The notes below the pieces were generated by a model. It saw only the letters and a list, made by a program, of their open reading frames with translations, ran no database searches and had not been told where the DNA came from. The position numbers were made by a program, and so were the translations under genes. Below, one piece after another: positions 8,121 to 17,700 of a stretch of 64,000 nucleotides of DNA. Origin of the DNA: Chloroflexota bacterium (GTDB lineage Bacteria; Chloroflexota; UBA6077; JACCZL01); NCBI GenBank assembly GCA_020850535.1, contig JADZEM010000123.1, forward strand, positions 143,326 through 207,325, written 5' to 3'. How positions within the stretch are numbered: position 1 is the stretch's first letter; the number at the start of each line of letters is the position of its first letter.

Positions 8121-9233
8121 CTACCGGCCGAGCCGCGCGTCGTACGGGCGCAGCCGCCCCGGGTTGAACGCGCGGATGTTGACCGTCCGCGCGGCCCCGT
8201 CCACGATCAACTCGGCCAGGGCCTCACCCGACGCCGGGCCGTTCAGCACCCCCCAGACGCTGTGCCCGGTCCCGACGTACGCCCCGGCCACGCCGGGCAC
8301 CTGCCCGACCAGCGGCAGGCCATCCGCCGCGACGGGCCGGTAGCACGCCTGCCGCGTGACGACGGCGTCGCGGCTGAAGGCCGGCGACACCACCTCGCAG
8401 AGCGCTTCCAGCCGCTCGATGGACTGGTTGTCTACCGTCACGTCGGCGGGGTCTGGCGGCAGGGCATCCTGGGTGGCGCTGTAGGCGACGTAGGTGGTGC
8501 CATCGGCGCGCGGGAAGAACTCCGGGGTCAGCACCTCGCCGGTCGGCGTCTGGTACTCCAGGAACAACGCCTCGGCCGGCACGCTCTCGCCCGTGTCGTA
8601 GATCACGCTGTGCCCCTTGTAGGCGTGGATGCCCGGCAGCGGCAGCCAGTTGGAGGCGTGGATCGACCACGGCCCCATCGCGATGACCACGGCGTCCGCC
8701 TCGATGGCGCTGCCGTCCGCCAGTGTGACGCCCCGCGCCGCCGTGCCGCGCTCGTCGAGCAGCACGCCCGTCACCTGCCCGATGCGCAGCGAGCCCCCGG
8801 CCACCTGCGCCGCCCCGATCAGCGCCTCGGTGAGCAGCCGAGGATGCACCATCGCCGTGGTCTGGTCCGAGCCGAGCTGTCCGGTCAGAGCCACCCGGTT
8901 CGAGAGCCACTTTCGCCCCGGTCGGCCACCGGCCATGCCGCGCCGCCCAAAGGCGTAGCCGCTGTAGGCGGTGACCCGCTGATACCCCCAGTCAGCGCCG
9001 AGCGTCTCGGCCAGCTCGGCGTGCAGCGCGAAGCTGCGGCGGGTCAGGGCATCCAGCGGACTCCCCATGCACCAGTCGAGTGCCAGGAACGCGCCAGCCT
9101 TCCCAGAGGAGGCGTTGGCGACGCTCGTCCGCTCGACGACGGTGACACGCACGCCACGCCGGCTCAGGAAGTAGGCCGTGGCCGCGCCAATGATGCCAGC
9201 GCCACAGATGACGACGTGCTGCTGCTCGGCCAT
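8121..9233 (-). CDS. FAD-dependent oxidoreductase (DAO family)
   Basis: A protein of 370 residues with an N-terminal Rossmann FAD-binding motif VVICGAGIIGAATAYFLSRR followed by VTVVERTSVA. The Gly-rich C-terminal FAD-contact region is YVGTGHSVWGVLNGPASGEA. The arrangement matches the D-amino-acid oxidase/glycine oxidase-like (DAO) superfamily; SSGKAGAFLALDWCMGSPLD recalls the FOXRED/TDA3-like subgroup. The substrate, presumably an amine or amino acid, is unknown. The ATG at 9233 has GAGGAG 9-10 nt upstream, whereas an extension to 9422 looks non-coding. No signal peptide, so cytoplasmic. Neighbours on the same strand are a hydrolase 201 bp upstream and a small hypothetical gene downstream. 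Confidence 0.85.
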   Translation of the reverse strand: MAEQQHVVICGAGIIGAATAYFLSRRGVRVTVVERTSVANASSGKAGAFLALDWCMGSPLDALTRRSFALHAELAETLGADWGYQRVTAYSGYAFGRRGMAGGRPGRKWLSNRVALTGQLGSDQTTAMVHPRLLTEALIGAAQVAGGSLRIGQVTGVLLDERGTAARGVTLADGSAIEADAVVIAMGPWSIHASNWLPLPGIHAYKGHSVIYDTGESVPAEALFLEYQTPTGEVLTPEFFPRADGTTYVAYSATQDALPPDPADVTVDNQSIERLEALCEVVSPAFSRDAVVTRQACYRPVAADGLPLVGQVPGVAGAYVGTGHSVWGVLNGPASGEALAELIVDGAARTVNIRAFNPGRLRPYDARLGR

Positions 9234-9434
9234 GAGGGCGGCTCCTCTCCAGTGTGGGTCTAAACCGGGGCCTTGCTGAAAGGTGCATGCCGCGGATCGG
9301 GAGGTGAGGTTGCTCGGAGTGGGTGGGATGGTGATTCCATCGTAGACCTGGTCGGGGTAGGAACGGTCTGCGCTTGTCCTGGCCCGAGCGCGGTCGTGGC
9401 GCCCGGACCGGATGCGATGCACCGGATGCGATGC

Positions 9435-10376
9435 TCAGGCGGGGGCGGCCTCCAGGCGGCGTGCCAGAAACTCGACGCTCTCCAGGCAGGCCCGCGCCAC
9501 GGGCGTCAGTTGCGCGGCAGGGGCCGCGAGATCGGCCTGGGTGATGCCACGGTCGAAGACGTGCGGCGCGCCGGCCAGCGTGATGAGCCGCGCCGAGACG
9601 CCGGCCGCCGTCAACGCCGCTTCCATCAGCACGGACTGCTCGAACGGCACATCCGTATCCGCCGTGCCGTGCAGCAGGAGCGTTGGCGGCCAGTCGGCAT
9701 CGACGTTCCGCAGCGGGAGCCACGGCCCGAACGCAGCGGGATCGGTCAGCGGGTGCGTGCCGGCCACGTGGGTCGGCCAGACGCCGCGCTGGCGGGTCCA
9801 GAGGTAGAAGCGCATCCGACGCTGCGACGCCGACGGCTCTGGCTCGGAGACGGGCGTCTGGCCGACACCGCTCCACGCCTCCTCATCGGAGATCCGCGGC
9901 ATCCGGTTGTAGAAGGGGTCCGGGCGGGCGTACCAGTCGCCGGTGATATCCCCGTACCCGTAGTATGAGACGATGGCCTGCGGACGCGGGCGAACGGTCC
10001 AGGCGGACATCAGGCTCAGGTAGCCACCGGCCGACAGCCCGACGACGCCGACGCGGCCAGGGTCCAACGCATGCGCACCGCCGTGGGCCTGCACCCAGCC
10101 GAAGGCATCCTGCACGTCCGTCAGGATCTCGGGCAGGCGCGTCTCCGGCGCGAGCCGGTAGTCGATGGCAGCAACGGCCATCCTACGCCCGAGCAACGCC
10201 TCCAGAATGCCGCGCCGTTCGAGGATGGCCGTGCGGCTGAAGCCGATCAGCGCACCGCCGTGCAGCCAGACCACCACCGGGAACGGCCCAGACCCGGCCG
10301 GACGGTACAGGTCGAGCTTGATGGCGAGATCGCCAACCTGCTTGTAGACCAGGGTCGTCGGTTCGGCGACGGTCAC
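9435..10376 (-). CDS. Alpha/beta-hydrolase (esterase/dienelactone-hydrolase-like)
   Basis: A cytoplasmic hydrolase of about 313 residues. Landmarks are the oxyanion motif WLHGGALIGF near residue 37, the nucleophile elbow VGLSAGGY, LLLHGTADTDVPF supplying the acid, and GAPHVFDRG supplying the catalytic His. The best relatives by motif are the carboxylesterase/acetylxylan-esterase-like (Abhydrolase_3/BD-FAE) proteins. Two starts compete: ATG at 10382 sits only 1 nt after AGGAGG, while GTG at 10376 has an ideal 7-nt spacing, so GTG is preferred. The gene is divergent from the SDR operon starting at 10605. The substrate is unknown. Confidence 0.8.
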   Translation of the reverse strand: MTVAEPTTLVYKQVGDLAIKLDLYRPAGSGPFPVVVWLHGGALIGFSRTAILERRGILEALLGRRMAVAAIDYRLAPETRLPEILTDVQDAFGWVQAHGGAHALDPGRVGVVGLSAGGYLSLMSAWTVRPRPQAIVSYYGYGDITGDWYARPDPFYNRMPRISDEEAWSGVGQTPVSEPEPSASQRRMRFYLWTRQRGVWPTHVAGTHPLTDPAAFGPWLPLRNVDADWPPTLLLHGTADTDVPFEQSVLMEAALTAAGVSARLITLAGAPHVFDRGITQADLAAPAAQLTPVARACLESVEFLARRLEAAPA

Positions 10377-10604
10377 GGGCATGCCTCCTCGTTGGGCCGG
10401 ATCATAGCAAGGGTTGAGGGAGTCGGTGTGCCCCCGGCTGGCCTGCCGCAGCCCGATGGGCAGCCTGCCCCGGAGTGTTCCTTCGCTGACCATCCGTCTG
10501 TCATCACCCGGACGGTCCTGGCAACCCTGCCCGCGCTATCCTCAACGAGACCAAGACAGGTGGCGTGGAGAGCTGCGCCGGCTGCTTGACGATGGAGGTG
10601 CGGC

Positions 10605-11495
10605 ATGGGCGCTCCTGGGAACCGGCACGAACCGCTCTTGAGCGCCGGGCGGGTCGCCATCATCACCGGGGCCTCGTCCGGGATCGGGGAGGCGTTCGCG
10701 AAGGCGCTCGGCGCACGCGGCCTGCGCCTGATCCTGACCGGCCGGGACGCCGCGCGCCTGGCGGCCGTCGCCGAGGAGATCGTCGCGACGCACAGCGTCG
10801 AGGTCGAGCAGGTGCTGGTGGATCTTGCCGCCCCCGACGGCCCGAGCCAGCTCAAGGCCGCCGTGGATGCCCTCGGCATCGAGCCGGACATCCTCGTCAA
10901 CAACGCCGGCGCTGGCTACATCGGCACGTTCATCGAGCTGCCGCTCGACGGGCAGCTTGCCGCCATCCGCCTGAACGTCGAAGCGCTGGTGACGCTGACC
11001 GGCCTGTTCCTGCCGGGCATGCTGGAGCGGGGCCAGGGCGGCATCATCAACACCTCATCGGCGGCCGGCCTGCAGCCGCTGCCGCACTACGCCATCTACG
11101 GCGCGACGAAGGCGTTCGTGAACAGCTTCACCCAGGCGCTCTGGGCGGAGGTCCGTGGGCGCGGCGTGCAGGTGGTTGCCGTCTGCCCGGGGCCAGTCGC
11201 CGATACGCGCTTTGGAGAGCGGGCGGGCGGCTCATCGCTGGACAAGTTTCCAGGACTGGCGGAAAGCCGCAAGATACCGCGCGAGCGCGTGGTGGAGGAG
11301 GCGCTCGCCGGCCTGGAGCGCAACGCCCCGCTGGTGGTGCCAGGATTGGCGAACCGGCTGCTGGCTGGCATTGCGTCGTTTGTGCCGCGCCGGGTGCAGC
11401 TGGTCGCCACCGAGTGGGTCTTCCGCCCGAAACAGGCCGGCGCCCCATCGGACACCCCCGGCGCCCCATCACACACACAGGGACGGACCGCGTGA
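10605..11495 (+). CDS. Short-chain dehydrogenase/reductase, first of a tandem pair
   Basis: A classical SDR of 296 residues. It has the NAD(P)-binding motif TGASSGIGEAF near residue 22, the NNAG motif (DILVNNAGAGY), the catalytic Ser in INTSSAAG, and YGATK as the YxxxK site. The C-terminal extension after residue 230 is not part of the core and resembles the DltE/YqjQ-like acyl-modifying SDR subgroup. The oxidised or reduced substrate cannot be named. It overlaps the next SDR by 4 bp (GTGA), so the two are co-translated, and the two proteins look like paralogues from a tandem duplication. Confidence 0.85.
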   Translation: MGAPGNRHEPLLSAGRVAIITGASSGIGEAFAKALGARGLRLILTGRDAARLAAVAEEIVATHSVEVEQVLVDLAAPDGPSQLKAAVDALGIEPDILVNNAGAGYIGTFIELPLDGQLAAIRLNVEALVTLTGLFLPGMLERGQGGIINTSSAAGLQPLPHYAIYGATKAFVNSFTQALWAEVRGRGVQVVAVCPGPVADTRFGERAGGSSLDKFPGLAESRKIPRERVVEEALAGLERNAPLVVPGLANRLLAGIASFVPRRVQLVATEWVFRPKQAGAPSDTPGAPSHTQGRTA

Positions 11496-12313
11496 CGCTG
11501 CACATCGGGAAGGGCACACGCGCCATCGTGACCGGCGCGTCCTGGGGGATCGGCGAGACGTTCGCGGAGACGCTGGCAGCACGCGGCGCAGACGTGCTGC
11601 TGGTGGCACGGACGGAGGATCGCCTGCGCCAGCTTGCCGAGCGCCTGCGCGAACAGTACCGCGTGCGGGTCGAGATCGTGGCCGTCGATCTGGCGGATCC
11701 GGACGGCCCCCGTCAGCTCTGCGAGCAGGCCGCCGCACGCGGCTTCGAGCCGAACCTGCTGGTGAACAACGCCGGGCTGGGGGTGCTCGGGCCATTCGCA
11801 GAGCTGCCCGTCGAGCAGGCGCGCGACATGGTCCGTCTGAACGTCCTGGCGCTGACGGACCTGACCTACCGTGTCCTGACCGGCATGCAGGCGCGCGGCG
11901 AGGGCGCCATCATCAACGTCGGCTCGGCGTCCGGGTTCCAGCCGCTGCCGAACTACGGCGTCTACGCCGCCACCAAGGCGTTCGTCATCAGCTTCACGGC
12001 GGCGCTCTGGGCCGAGAACCGCCAGCAGGGCATCCAGGTGGTGGCCGTCTGCCCGGGGCCGGTCGATGCCGGCGCGCCGGAGGATCGTGCCGCGAAGCGC
12101 CGCCTGCGGAAAAAGGTGACCCGCGAGCAGGTCGTCCTGCGCGCGCTCGACGCCCTCGACGCCGACGTACCGTTCGTGCTGGCAGGAGCGCCGCCCTGGG
12201 TGGCGCGGATGGCGCTTGGGCTGCTGCCACGCCGTGCCCGACTGCGCTTCACCGGCATGCTGATGCAGCGCTTCCCGGCGATGCTGACCGGGACACGCAG
12301 CCGCAGCGCGTAG
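11492..12313 (+). CDS. Short-chain dehydrogenase/reductase, second of a tandem pair
   Basis: A classical SDR of 273 residues starting at the GTG that overlaps the previous stop. Motifs: TGASWGIGETF for the cofactor, NLLVNNAGLGVLG, the Ser in NVGSASGF, and YAATK as the YxxxK site. The middle (ALWAENRQQGIQVVAVCPGP) closely parallels the upstream SDR (ALWAEVRGRGVQVVAVCPGP), supporting a tandem duplication. The C-terminus is basic and contains a hydrophobic stretch that could associate with a membrane. No pathway partner is visible apart from the neighbouring SDRs. Confidence 0.85.
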   Translation: MTLHIGKGTRAIVTGASWGIGETFAETLAARGADVLLVARTEDRLRQLAERLREQYRVRVEIVAVDLADPDGPRQLCEQAAARGFEPNLLVNNAGLGVLGPFAELPVEQARDMVRLNVLALTDLTYRVLTGMQARGEGAIINVGSASGFQPLPNYGVYAATKAFVISFTAALWAENRQQGIQVVAVCPGPVDAGAPEDRAAKRRLRKKVTREQVVLRALDALDADVPFVLAGAPPWVARMALGLLPRRARLRFTGMLMQRFPAMLTGTRSRSA

Positions 12314-12315
12314 CG

Positions 12316-12345
12316 GTCTGCCGCCCGGGGGTCTGCCGCCCGGGG
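12316..12345. repeat. 15-bp perfect tandem duplication
   Basis: gtctgccgcccgggg occurs twice without a gap, directly after the stop of the second SDR and about 60 bp before the third. It is probably a replication-slippage product. Confidence 0.85.
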
Positions 12346-12403
12346 TACCATCTCTCACGGCAGACGGCTGCGTGAGGACGCGCACGGCTGTGGGAGGACG
12401 CTC

Positions 12404-13204
12404 ATGGATCTGGAGCTGCGGGGCAAGGTCGCCGTCGTCACCGGGGGGAGTCGCGGCATCGGCAAGGCCATCGCGCGGGAGCTGGCGCTCGAAGGCGCGG
12501 ACATCGCCCTGGTGGCGCGCAACGCCGAGGCGCTCGAAGCGACGCGCCGAGAGCTGGAAGCCGAGAGCGGTCGAACCGTCATCGGCGTGATCGGCAACAC
12601 CTCGGATGACGACAGCGTCCGCGCGATGGCCCGCACGGTGCTGGACCGGTTCGGGCACGTGGACATCCTCATCAACGCCGCCGCCAAGCCCGGCGGCCAG
12701 CAGCCCCCGCCCCGCCTCCACGAGATCGACACGGCGGCCTTCGACGACGAGCTGCACACCAAGGTGCTGGGTTACCTGCGCTGCGCCCGCGAGTTCGTGC
12801 CCTCGATGAAAGAACGCGGCTGGGGGCGCATCGTCAACATCAGCGGGCTGGCGGCGCGCAGCACCGGCACGATCCTGGGCAGCATCCGCAACGTCTCGGT
12901 GGTGGCGCTGACCAAGAACCTCGCGGACGAGCTGGGGCCGCACGGGATCAACGTCACGGTGGTGCACCCTGGCACGACACGCACCGAGAAGACGGTGGAC
13001 GTGGTCGCGGCGCGCGCCGAGGCGACGGGCCAGACGCCTGAAGAGGTCGAGCGGCAGCTGGCGGCCGGCAACTCGATTCGCCACCTGGTGGATTCCCAGG
13101 AGGTGGCCTACGTGGTGACGTTCCTCTGCTCGCCAAAGTCCATCGCGATCAACGGCGACGTGATCGCGGCCGGCGGCGGCGCGCCCCGCGCCATCCACTA
13201 CTGA
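12404..13204 (+). CDS. SDR-family protein without the canonical YxxxK site
   Basis: A FabG-like SDR of 266 residues. The cofactor motif TGGSRGIGKAIAREL, DILINAAAKPGG and the Ser147 region VNISGLAARSTG are normal. The position where Tyr-x-x-x-Lys should follow, about 12 residues after Ser147, reads GSIRN (159-163), so both the catalytic Tyr and Lys appear absent. The next segment ALTKNLADELGPHGINVTVV aligns well with active SDRs, so this is substitution and not misalignment. The protein may use a different mechanism, may only bind cofactor or ligand, or may belong to a divergent SDR subgroup with its own chemistry. It lies 90 bp after the tandem SDR pair on the same strand. Confidence 0.8.
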   Translation: MDLELRGKVAVVTGGSRGIGKAIARELALEGADIALVARNAEALEATRRELEAESGRTVIGVIGNTSDDDSVRAMARTVLDRFGHVDILINAAAKPGGQQPPPRLHEIDTAAFDDELHTKVLGYLRCAREFVPSMKERGWGRIVNISGLAARSTGTILGSIRNVSVVALTKNLADELGPHGINVTVVHPGTTRTEKTVDVVAARAEATGQTPEEVERQLAAGNSIRHLVDSQEVAYVVTFLCSPKSIAINGDVIAAGGGAPRAIHY

Positions 13205-13420
13205 GGCCATCCACGCCTGACCCCGGCCACCCGGGCGTGCTCGCCCGTCTGCCCCTACACCAGAACCACGGTGGAATCCGCCCGGTGAGCATCCGGGGTA
13301 ACCTCACCCCCCGCTCGTTGCCGCCGTCTCAGATGAGCCGTACACTCAGGTCACAGGGCACGGCGTGGCGCGCACACCGCCGCCACGCCGTTCTGCCACG
13401 CCGTTCTGGAGAGTCCCACG

Positions 13421-14584
13421 GTGGCCGATCACGGCACGCTTGATGTCCTGCTGCGGGCAGCCCGCGCACAGGTCGGCATCTCGCAGGCCGAGCTGGCGCA
13501 CCGTGCCGGCGTCACCCGGCAGGCCGTGAACGCTATCGAGGCCGGCAAGGCCGCCCCGACCATGCCCGTCGCCCTGCGGCTGGCACGCGTCCTCGGCCGA
13601 CGCGTGGACGACCTCTTCCGCCTCGTGGACGAGCTGCCGAGCGTCAGCGCTGAGCTGCTGGCCTCGGACGACCTTGCCGCCGGCGAGGCGGTGCGGGTCC
13701 AGGTCGCCAACATCGGCGGACGGATCGTCGCCCGGCCGCTGACCGGCCCGGCCGGCGTCGCGCTGACGCTCCCGCGCGCCAACGGCATCGCGCGGCCAGT
13801 CTCAGGCCCGCACCCAGGGGAGCCGGCCGCCACGGCTGGCCGCCACCCCGTCCGCGTCGAGCTGTTCGCCGATCCAGACCATCTCGACAGCACGCTGGTC
13901 GCCGTGGGCTGCGATCCGGCCACCAGCCTGCTGGCCGAGCATCTGCGCCGCCGCCACCCCACCATGGAGCTGGCATGGCAGGGCGGCAACAGCCTTCAGG
14001 CCCTGGAAGCCGTCAGCAGGGGCGAGGCGCATCTCGCCGGCACGCACCTGCTCGATCCCGAGACCGGCGTCTACAACGTGCCGTTCGCTCGGCGGCTGCT
14101 GGGCGCTGACGTGCGGCTGGTCACCTTCGCGGTCTGGCAGCAGGGGCTGATGCTGGCCCCCGGCAACCCCCTCGGCATCCAGCACGTCGGCGAGCTGGCA
14201 GCACCCGGCCGGCGCATCGCCAACCGCGAGCCGGGCAGCGGCGCGCGCGCCCTCCTCGACGCCGAGATCGCCCGCGCCGGACTTCAGCCCGCCCAGCTTC
14301 CGGGCTACGCCACCGTCGTTCGCAGCCACCTTGCCGCCGCCGAAGCGGTCGCCGCCGGCCTCGCCGATGCTGCCGTTGGCGTGCGCGCCGCCGCCCAGGC
14401 GCTCAGGTTGGCGTTCCTGCCGCTGGCCGACGAGCGCTACGACCTCGCCATCCCCGCGCGCTTCTTCGAGCTGGCCCCCGTCCAGGCCTTGCTGGAGACG
14501 CTGACCAGCCCGCTGTTCCGCCTCGAAGTCGAAGCGCTCGGCGGCTACGACGTCACCCCGATGGGCACGCTGGTCGCCGCCTGA
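13421..14584 (+). CDS. One-component regulator: XRE HTH plus substrate-binding-like domain
   Basis: A protein of 387 residues starting at GTG (ribosome site GGAGAG 8 nt upstream). Residues 5-65 form an XRE/HTH_3 DNA-binding domain (VGISQAELAHRAGVTRQAVN, then AIEAGKAAPTMPVALRLARV). Residues about 140-370 match the PBP_like_2 periplasmic-binding-protein fold used as a cytoplasmic sensor (VGCDPATSLLAEHLRRRHP; ANREPGSGARALLDAEI; DAAVGVRAAAQAL). Proteins of this architecture are often found with molybdate or tungstate transport, but no such transporter is present here, so the ligand is unknown. The gene is convergent with the RND pump gene. Confidence 0.85.
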   Translation: MADHGTLDVLLRAARAQVGISQAELAHRAGVTRQAVNAIEAGKAAPTMPVALRLARVLGRRVDDLFRLVDELPSVSAELLASDDLAAGEAVRVQVANIGGRIVARPLTGPAGVALTLPRANGIARPVSGPHPGEPAATAGRHPVRVELFADPDHLDSTLVAVGCDPATSLLAEHLRRRHPTMELAWQGGNSLQALEAVSRGEAHLAGTHLLDPETGVYNVPFARRLLGADVRLVTFAVWQQGLMLAPGNPLGIQHVGELAAPGRRIANREPGSGARALLDAEIARAGLQPAQLPGYATVVRSHLAAAEAVAAGLADAAVGVRAAAQALRLAFLPLADERYDLAIPARFFELAPVQALLETLTSPLFRLEVEALGGYDVTPMGTLVAA

Positions 14585-14691
14585 CGCAGACGCCTGCTGG
14601 CGTTTGCCGCGGCGGGTACGTCCTCCGCATCGCAGCCCGCACGATCTCCTCCTCAACGGCATGGGGGGGCGAGGGCCTCGCTCTTGACCCA

Positions 14692-14733
14692 TTCTGTCAA
14701 CATGTCAATGCTGTCGGAGGGGTATCCCCCGCC
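14692..14733 (-). repeat. 42-bp element, copy B (matches copy at 29064-29106)
   Basis: Read on the minus strand, this element has a GGGG-ATA-CCCC mini-hairpin followed by CCGACAG, ATTGACAT and TTGACAGAA blocks. It matches 29064-29106 with two substitutions and one indel over 42-43 bases. It lies 30 bp past the stop of the RND pump gene in the same orientation. The regularly spaced TGTC cores (every 8-9 bp) could be a regulator-binding array. Confidence 0.8.
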
Positions 14734-14762
14734 CGCCGCCTCGGGCAGGGGCCATGTCGATC

Positions 14763-17700
14763 CTACGCCAGCGCCGGCCGCCGCCGTCGCCGCGCCCGCT
14801 GGAACGTTCGCAGCCGGTCGTCTACCCGTTCCTCCAGCGAGGCCGCCCCGCCAGCCACCGGCAGCGGCTGCTCGTGGCGGATCGGGTGCGGCTGCCGCCA
14901 GCCGCGCGGACGCCACCGCACCGCCCGACTCGTCACCTGCGCGAGGCTGTCGAAGTAGGTGTAGGCCACCGGCACGTACAGCAGTGAGAGCAGCGTGCTC
15001 GTCGCCATGCCGCCCACCAGCACCGCTGCCAGCGGCGCGCGCCCGGACGAGTTCTCGCTCAGGCCAGCCGCCACCGGCAGCATGCTGAAGATCAGCACCG
15101 CCGAGGTCATCAGGATCGGGCGCAGGCGATGCGGCCCGGCCTCCTCCAGGGCTTGCTCGCGGGTGTGCCCGTCCCGCCGCAGATCGTTGGCGCGGTCCAC
15201 CAGCAAGATCGCGTTCTTCCCCACCAGCCCGAACAGCGCGATGATCCCGATGAAGCTCGCCACGTTCAGCGTCTGCCCGAACAGCAGCAGGCCCAGGAAC
15301 GCCCCCACCGACGCCAGCGGCAGCGCCGTCAGGATCAGGACCGGCTGCAGCCAGCTCTCGTAGAGCACCGTCAGCACGAGGTACATCAGCACGATCGACG
15401 CCGCGATGCCCAGGATCAGCGCCGTGAACGAGTTCTGCTGCTCCTCACCCGTGCCCGCCAGCTCCCAGCGCATGCCGCTCGGCAACGGCGTCACGTTCAT
15501 CACCTTCGTGGCCTCTTCGGTCGCCTGCCCCAGCGGCACGCCCAGCGGCTCCGCCCCCAGCGTTGCCACCCGCTGACGATCCACCCGCGTGATGGTCGTC
15601 GGCTTCTGCTGGCGCTCCAGGTGTGCCACCTGTTGCAGCGTCAGCATGCGGTCACCCCGCTGGATCAGCGGCAGGTTCTCCAGCGCCCCGGCCTGGTTGC
15701 GGACGGCCGCCGGCAGCGTCACCCGGACGTCGCGCTCCTTGCCGGTCGGCTCGGCCCACTTCGCAACCGTCGCCCCCTGGTAGGCCACCCGCACCGACGT
15801 GCCGATCTGCTGCGCCGTGATCCCCAGGTCGCGCAGGCGCGGGAGATCCGGCCGAATGGTGATCTCCTCCGCCGACGACAGGCTGTTCGTCACGTCCGCC
15901 AGCTCCGGCAACGCGCTGAGCGCGGTCTTCGCCGACTCGGCAGCCTGCCCGAGCTGATCCAGGTTATCCCCGAAGACCCGGATCTGGACCGGCTGGCCGC
16001 TCGGCCCGCCCTCCGAGTTGCGCCGCGCCTGCATCTCGGGGACGATCTGCTCGCCGCCGGTGATGGCCGCCCGCGCGATCTCCTGACCCGTCCGCGTGCG
16101 GGTGCTCGGCTTGCCCACGTCGAGCGTCACCTGGATCTGGCGCGGGTTCCCCTGCGCCCCGATCTGCACGTAGGCCGAGTGGATCTCCGGGAACCGCTCC
16201 TTGTCGAGCAGCAGCATCTCCCAGCGGCGGGCCGCCCGGTCCGTCGCCTCGACGGCTGTGCCGGCCGGCAGCTCGCCCACCACGCTCTGGGTGTCCATGT
16301 CCCCTTCAGGCACGAACTCGCTGCCCAGGTTGGCGACGATCAGCCAGTTGGAGGCGAACACCAGCAGCGCCCCGACGATGACGACGGGCCGGTGCCGCAG
16401 CGACCAGTGCAGAACCACCCGGTACGCTGACTCCAGCCGCCGATAGCCCGGCTCGAAGAGGCGCGCGAAGCGGCCCAGCAGGTTGGGCTTGCCGCCCTCC
16501 TGGTGCCCCGACTTCAGCCAGCGCGAGGCGATCAGCGGCGTCAGCGTGAAGCTCACCAGCAGCGAGGCCAGCGTCGCCGCCACCATCACGATGGCGAAGG
16601 CGCGCAAGAACGCCCCGGTGATGCCGCTGATGAAGATGATCGGCCCCCAGACCGCCACGTCCACCAGGGTGATCGCGATGGCTGCCATGCCGATCTCGGA
16701 GCGGCCGTCGATGGCCGCCGTCCTCGGCTCCTCGCCGCGCTCCAGGTGGCTGAAGATGTTCTCCAGCACCACGATCGAGTCGTCCACCAGCACGCCGATA
16801 GCCGTCGTCAGGCCGATCAGCGACATACCGTTGAGCGTCTGCCCCGTCAGCTTCATCACGATCAGCGCCACCAGCAGCGAGGTCGGGATCGCCAGCATGA
16901 CGATGATGGTGCTGCGGACGCTGTGCAGGAAGAAGAACAGCACGATCCCCGTGATCAGACAGGCCAGCTCCAGCTCGTGCTGGACCTCGGCCACCGTCTC
17001 GCGCACGTACTTGCTCTGGTCGATAACCAGCTCCAGCCCGAAGCCCCGCGGCATCGTGCTGTTGATCTTCTCGACCTGCGGGATGACGGCATCGGCCACC
17101 TGGGTGATGTTCGCGCTGGACTGCTTGTAGACCAGCAAGCCGGCCGAGGCCTGCCCGTTCAGCCGCAGGATCGTGTCCGACTCCTTGCCGCCCATGAAGA
17201 TGTTCGCCACGTCGCGGAGCTGGATCACGCCGCCGCCCGGGGTGTTCAACGGAACCCCCTGGAGCGTGGCGAGATCGCCGCCGCGCGTGTCGAGCCGCAG
17301 CGAGGTGCTCTGCGTGTTGGCCCCGCTGCCCGTCTTCATCTGGCCGCCGGACGTCGCCAGATACTGCTGCTGGACGGCCGTCGTCACGTCGGCGATAGTC
17401 AGGCCAAAGGCACGCAGGCGCTCCGGCTGCACCTCGACCTGCACCTCAGGCTCGCGCCCCCCGACGACGGTCACCCGCCCGACGCCCGGCACGCCTTCCA
17501 GGCGCGGCCGGACCACGTCGTTGGCGATCTGGTACAGCTGAACCGGGTCGGCCTCGCCCGTGCTGGTCACGGCAAGGTTCACGATGGGAATGTCGTTGAA
17601 GTCGAGCTTCGAGTAGCTCGGCTCCTCGACCTCGGAGGGGAGGTCTCGGCGGGCGCTGCTGACCTTCTGCTGCACGTCCGAGGCGGCGATATCGACGTTC

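Noticed and set aside
10565..11491. Reading the second SDR as a 582-residue protein starting at 10565
   Set aside because: The first 309 residues are an out-of-frame reading of the upstream SDR; the GTG at 11492 overlapping the previous stop gives a normal-length SDR.
11096..13210. A 704-codon minus-strand frame across three SDR genes
   Set aside because: Crosses several intergenic gaps and mirrors the SDR coding pattern; no domain recognised.
15129..16430. Long plus-strand frames opposite both RND pumps
   Set aside because: Arg/His/Gln/Leu-rich antisense shadows; the RND frames have all family motifs.
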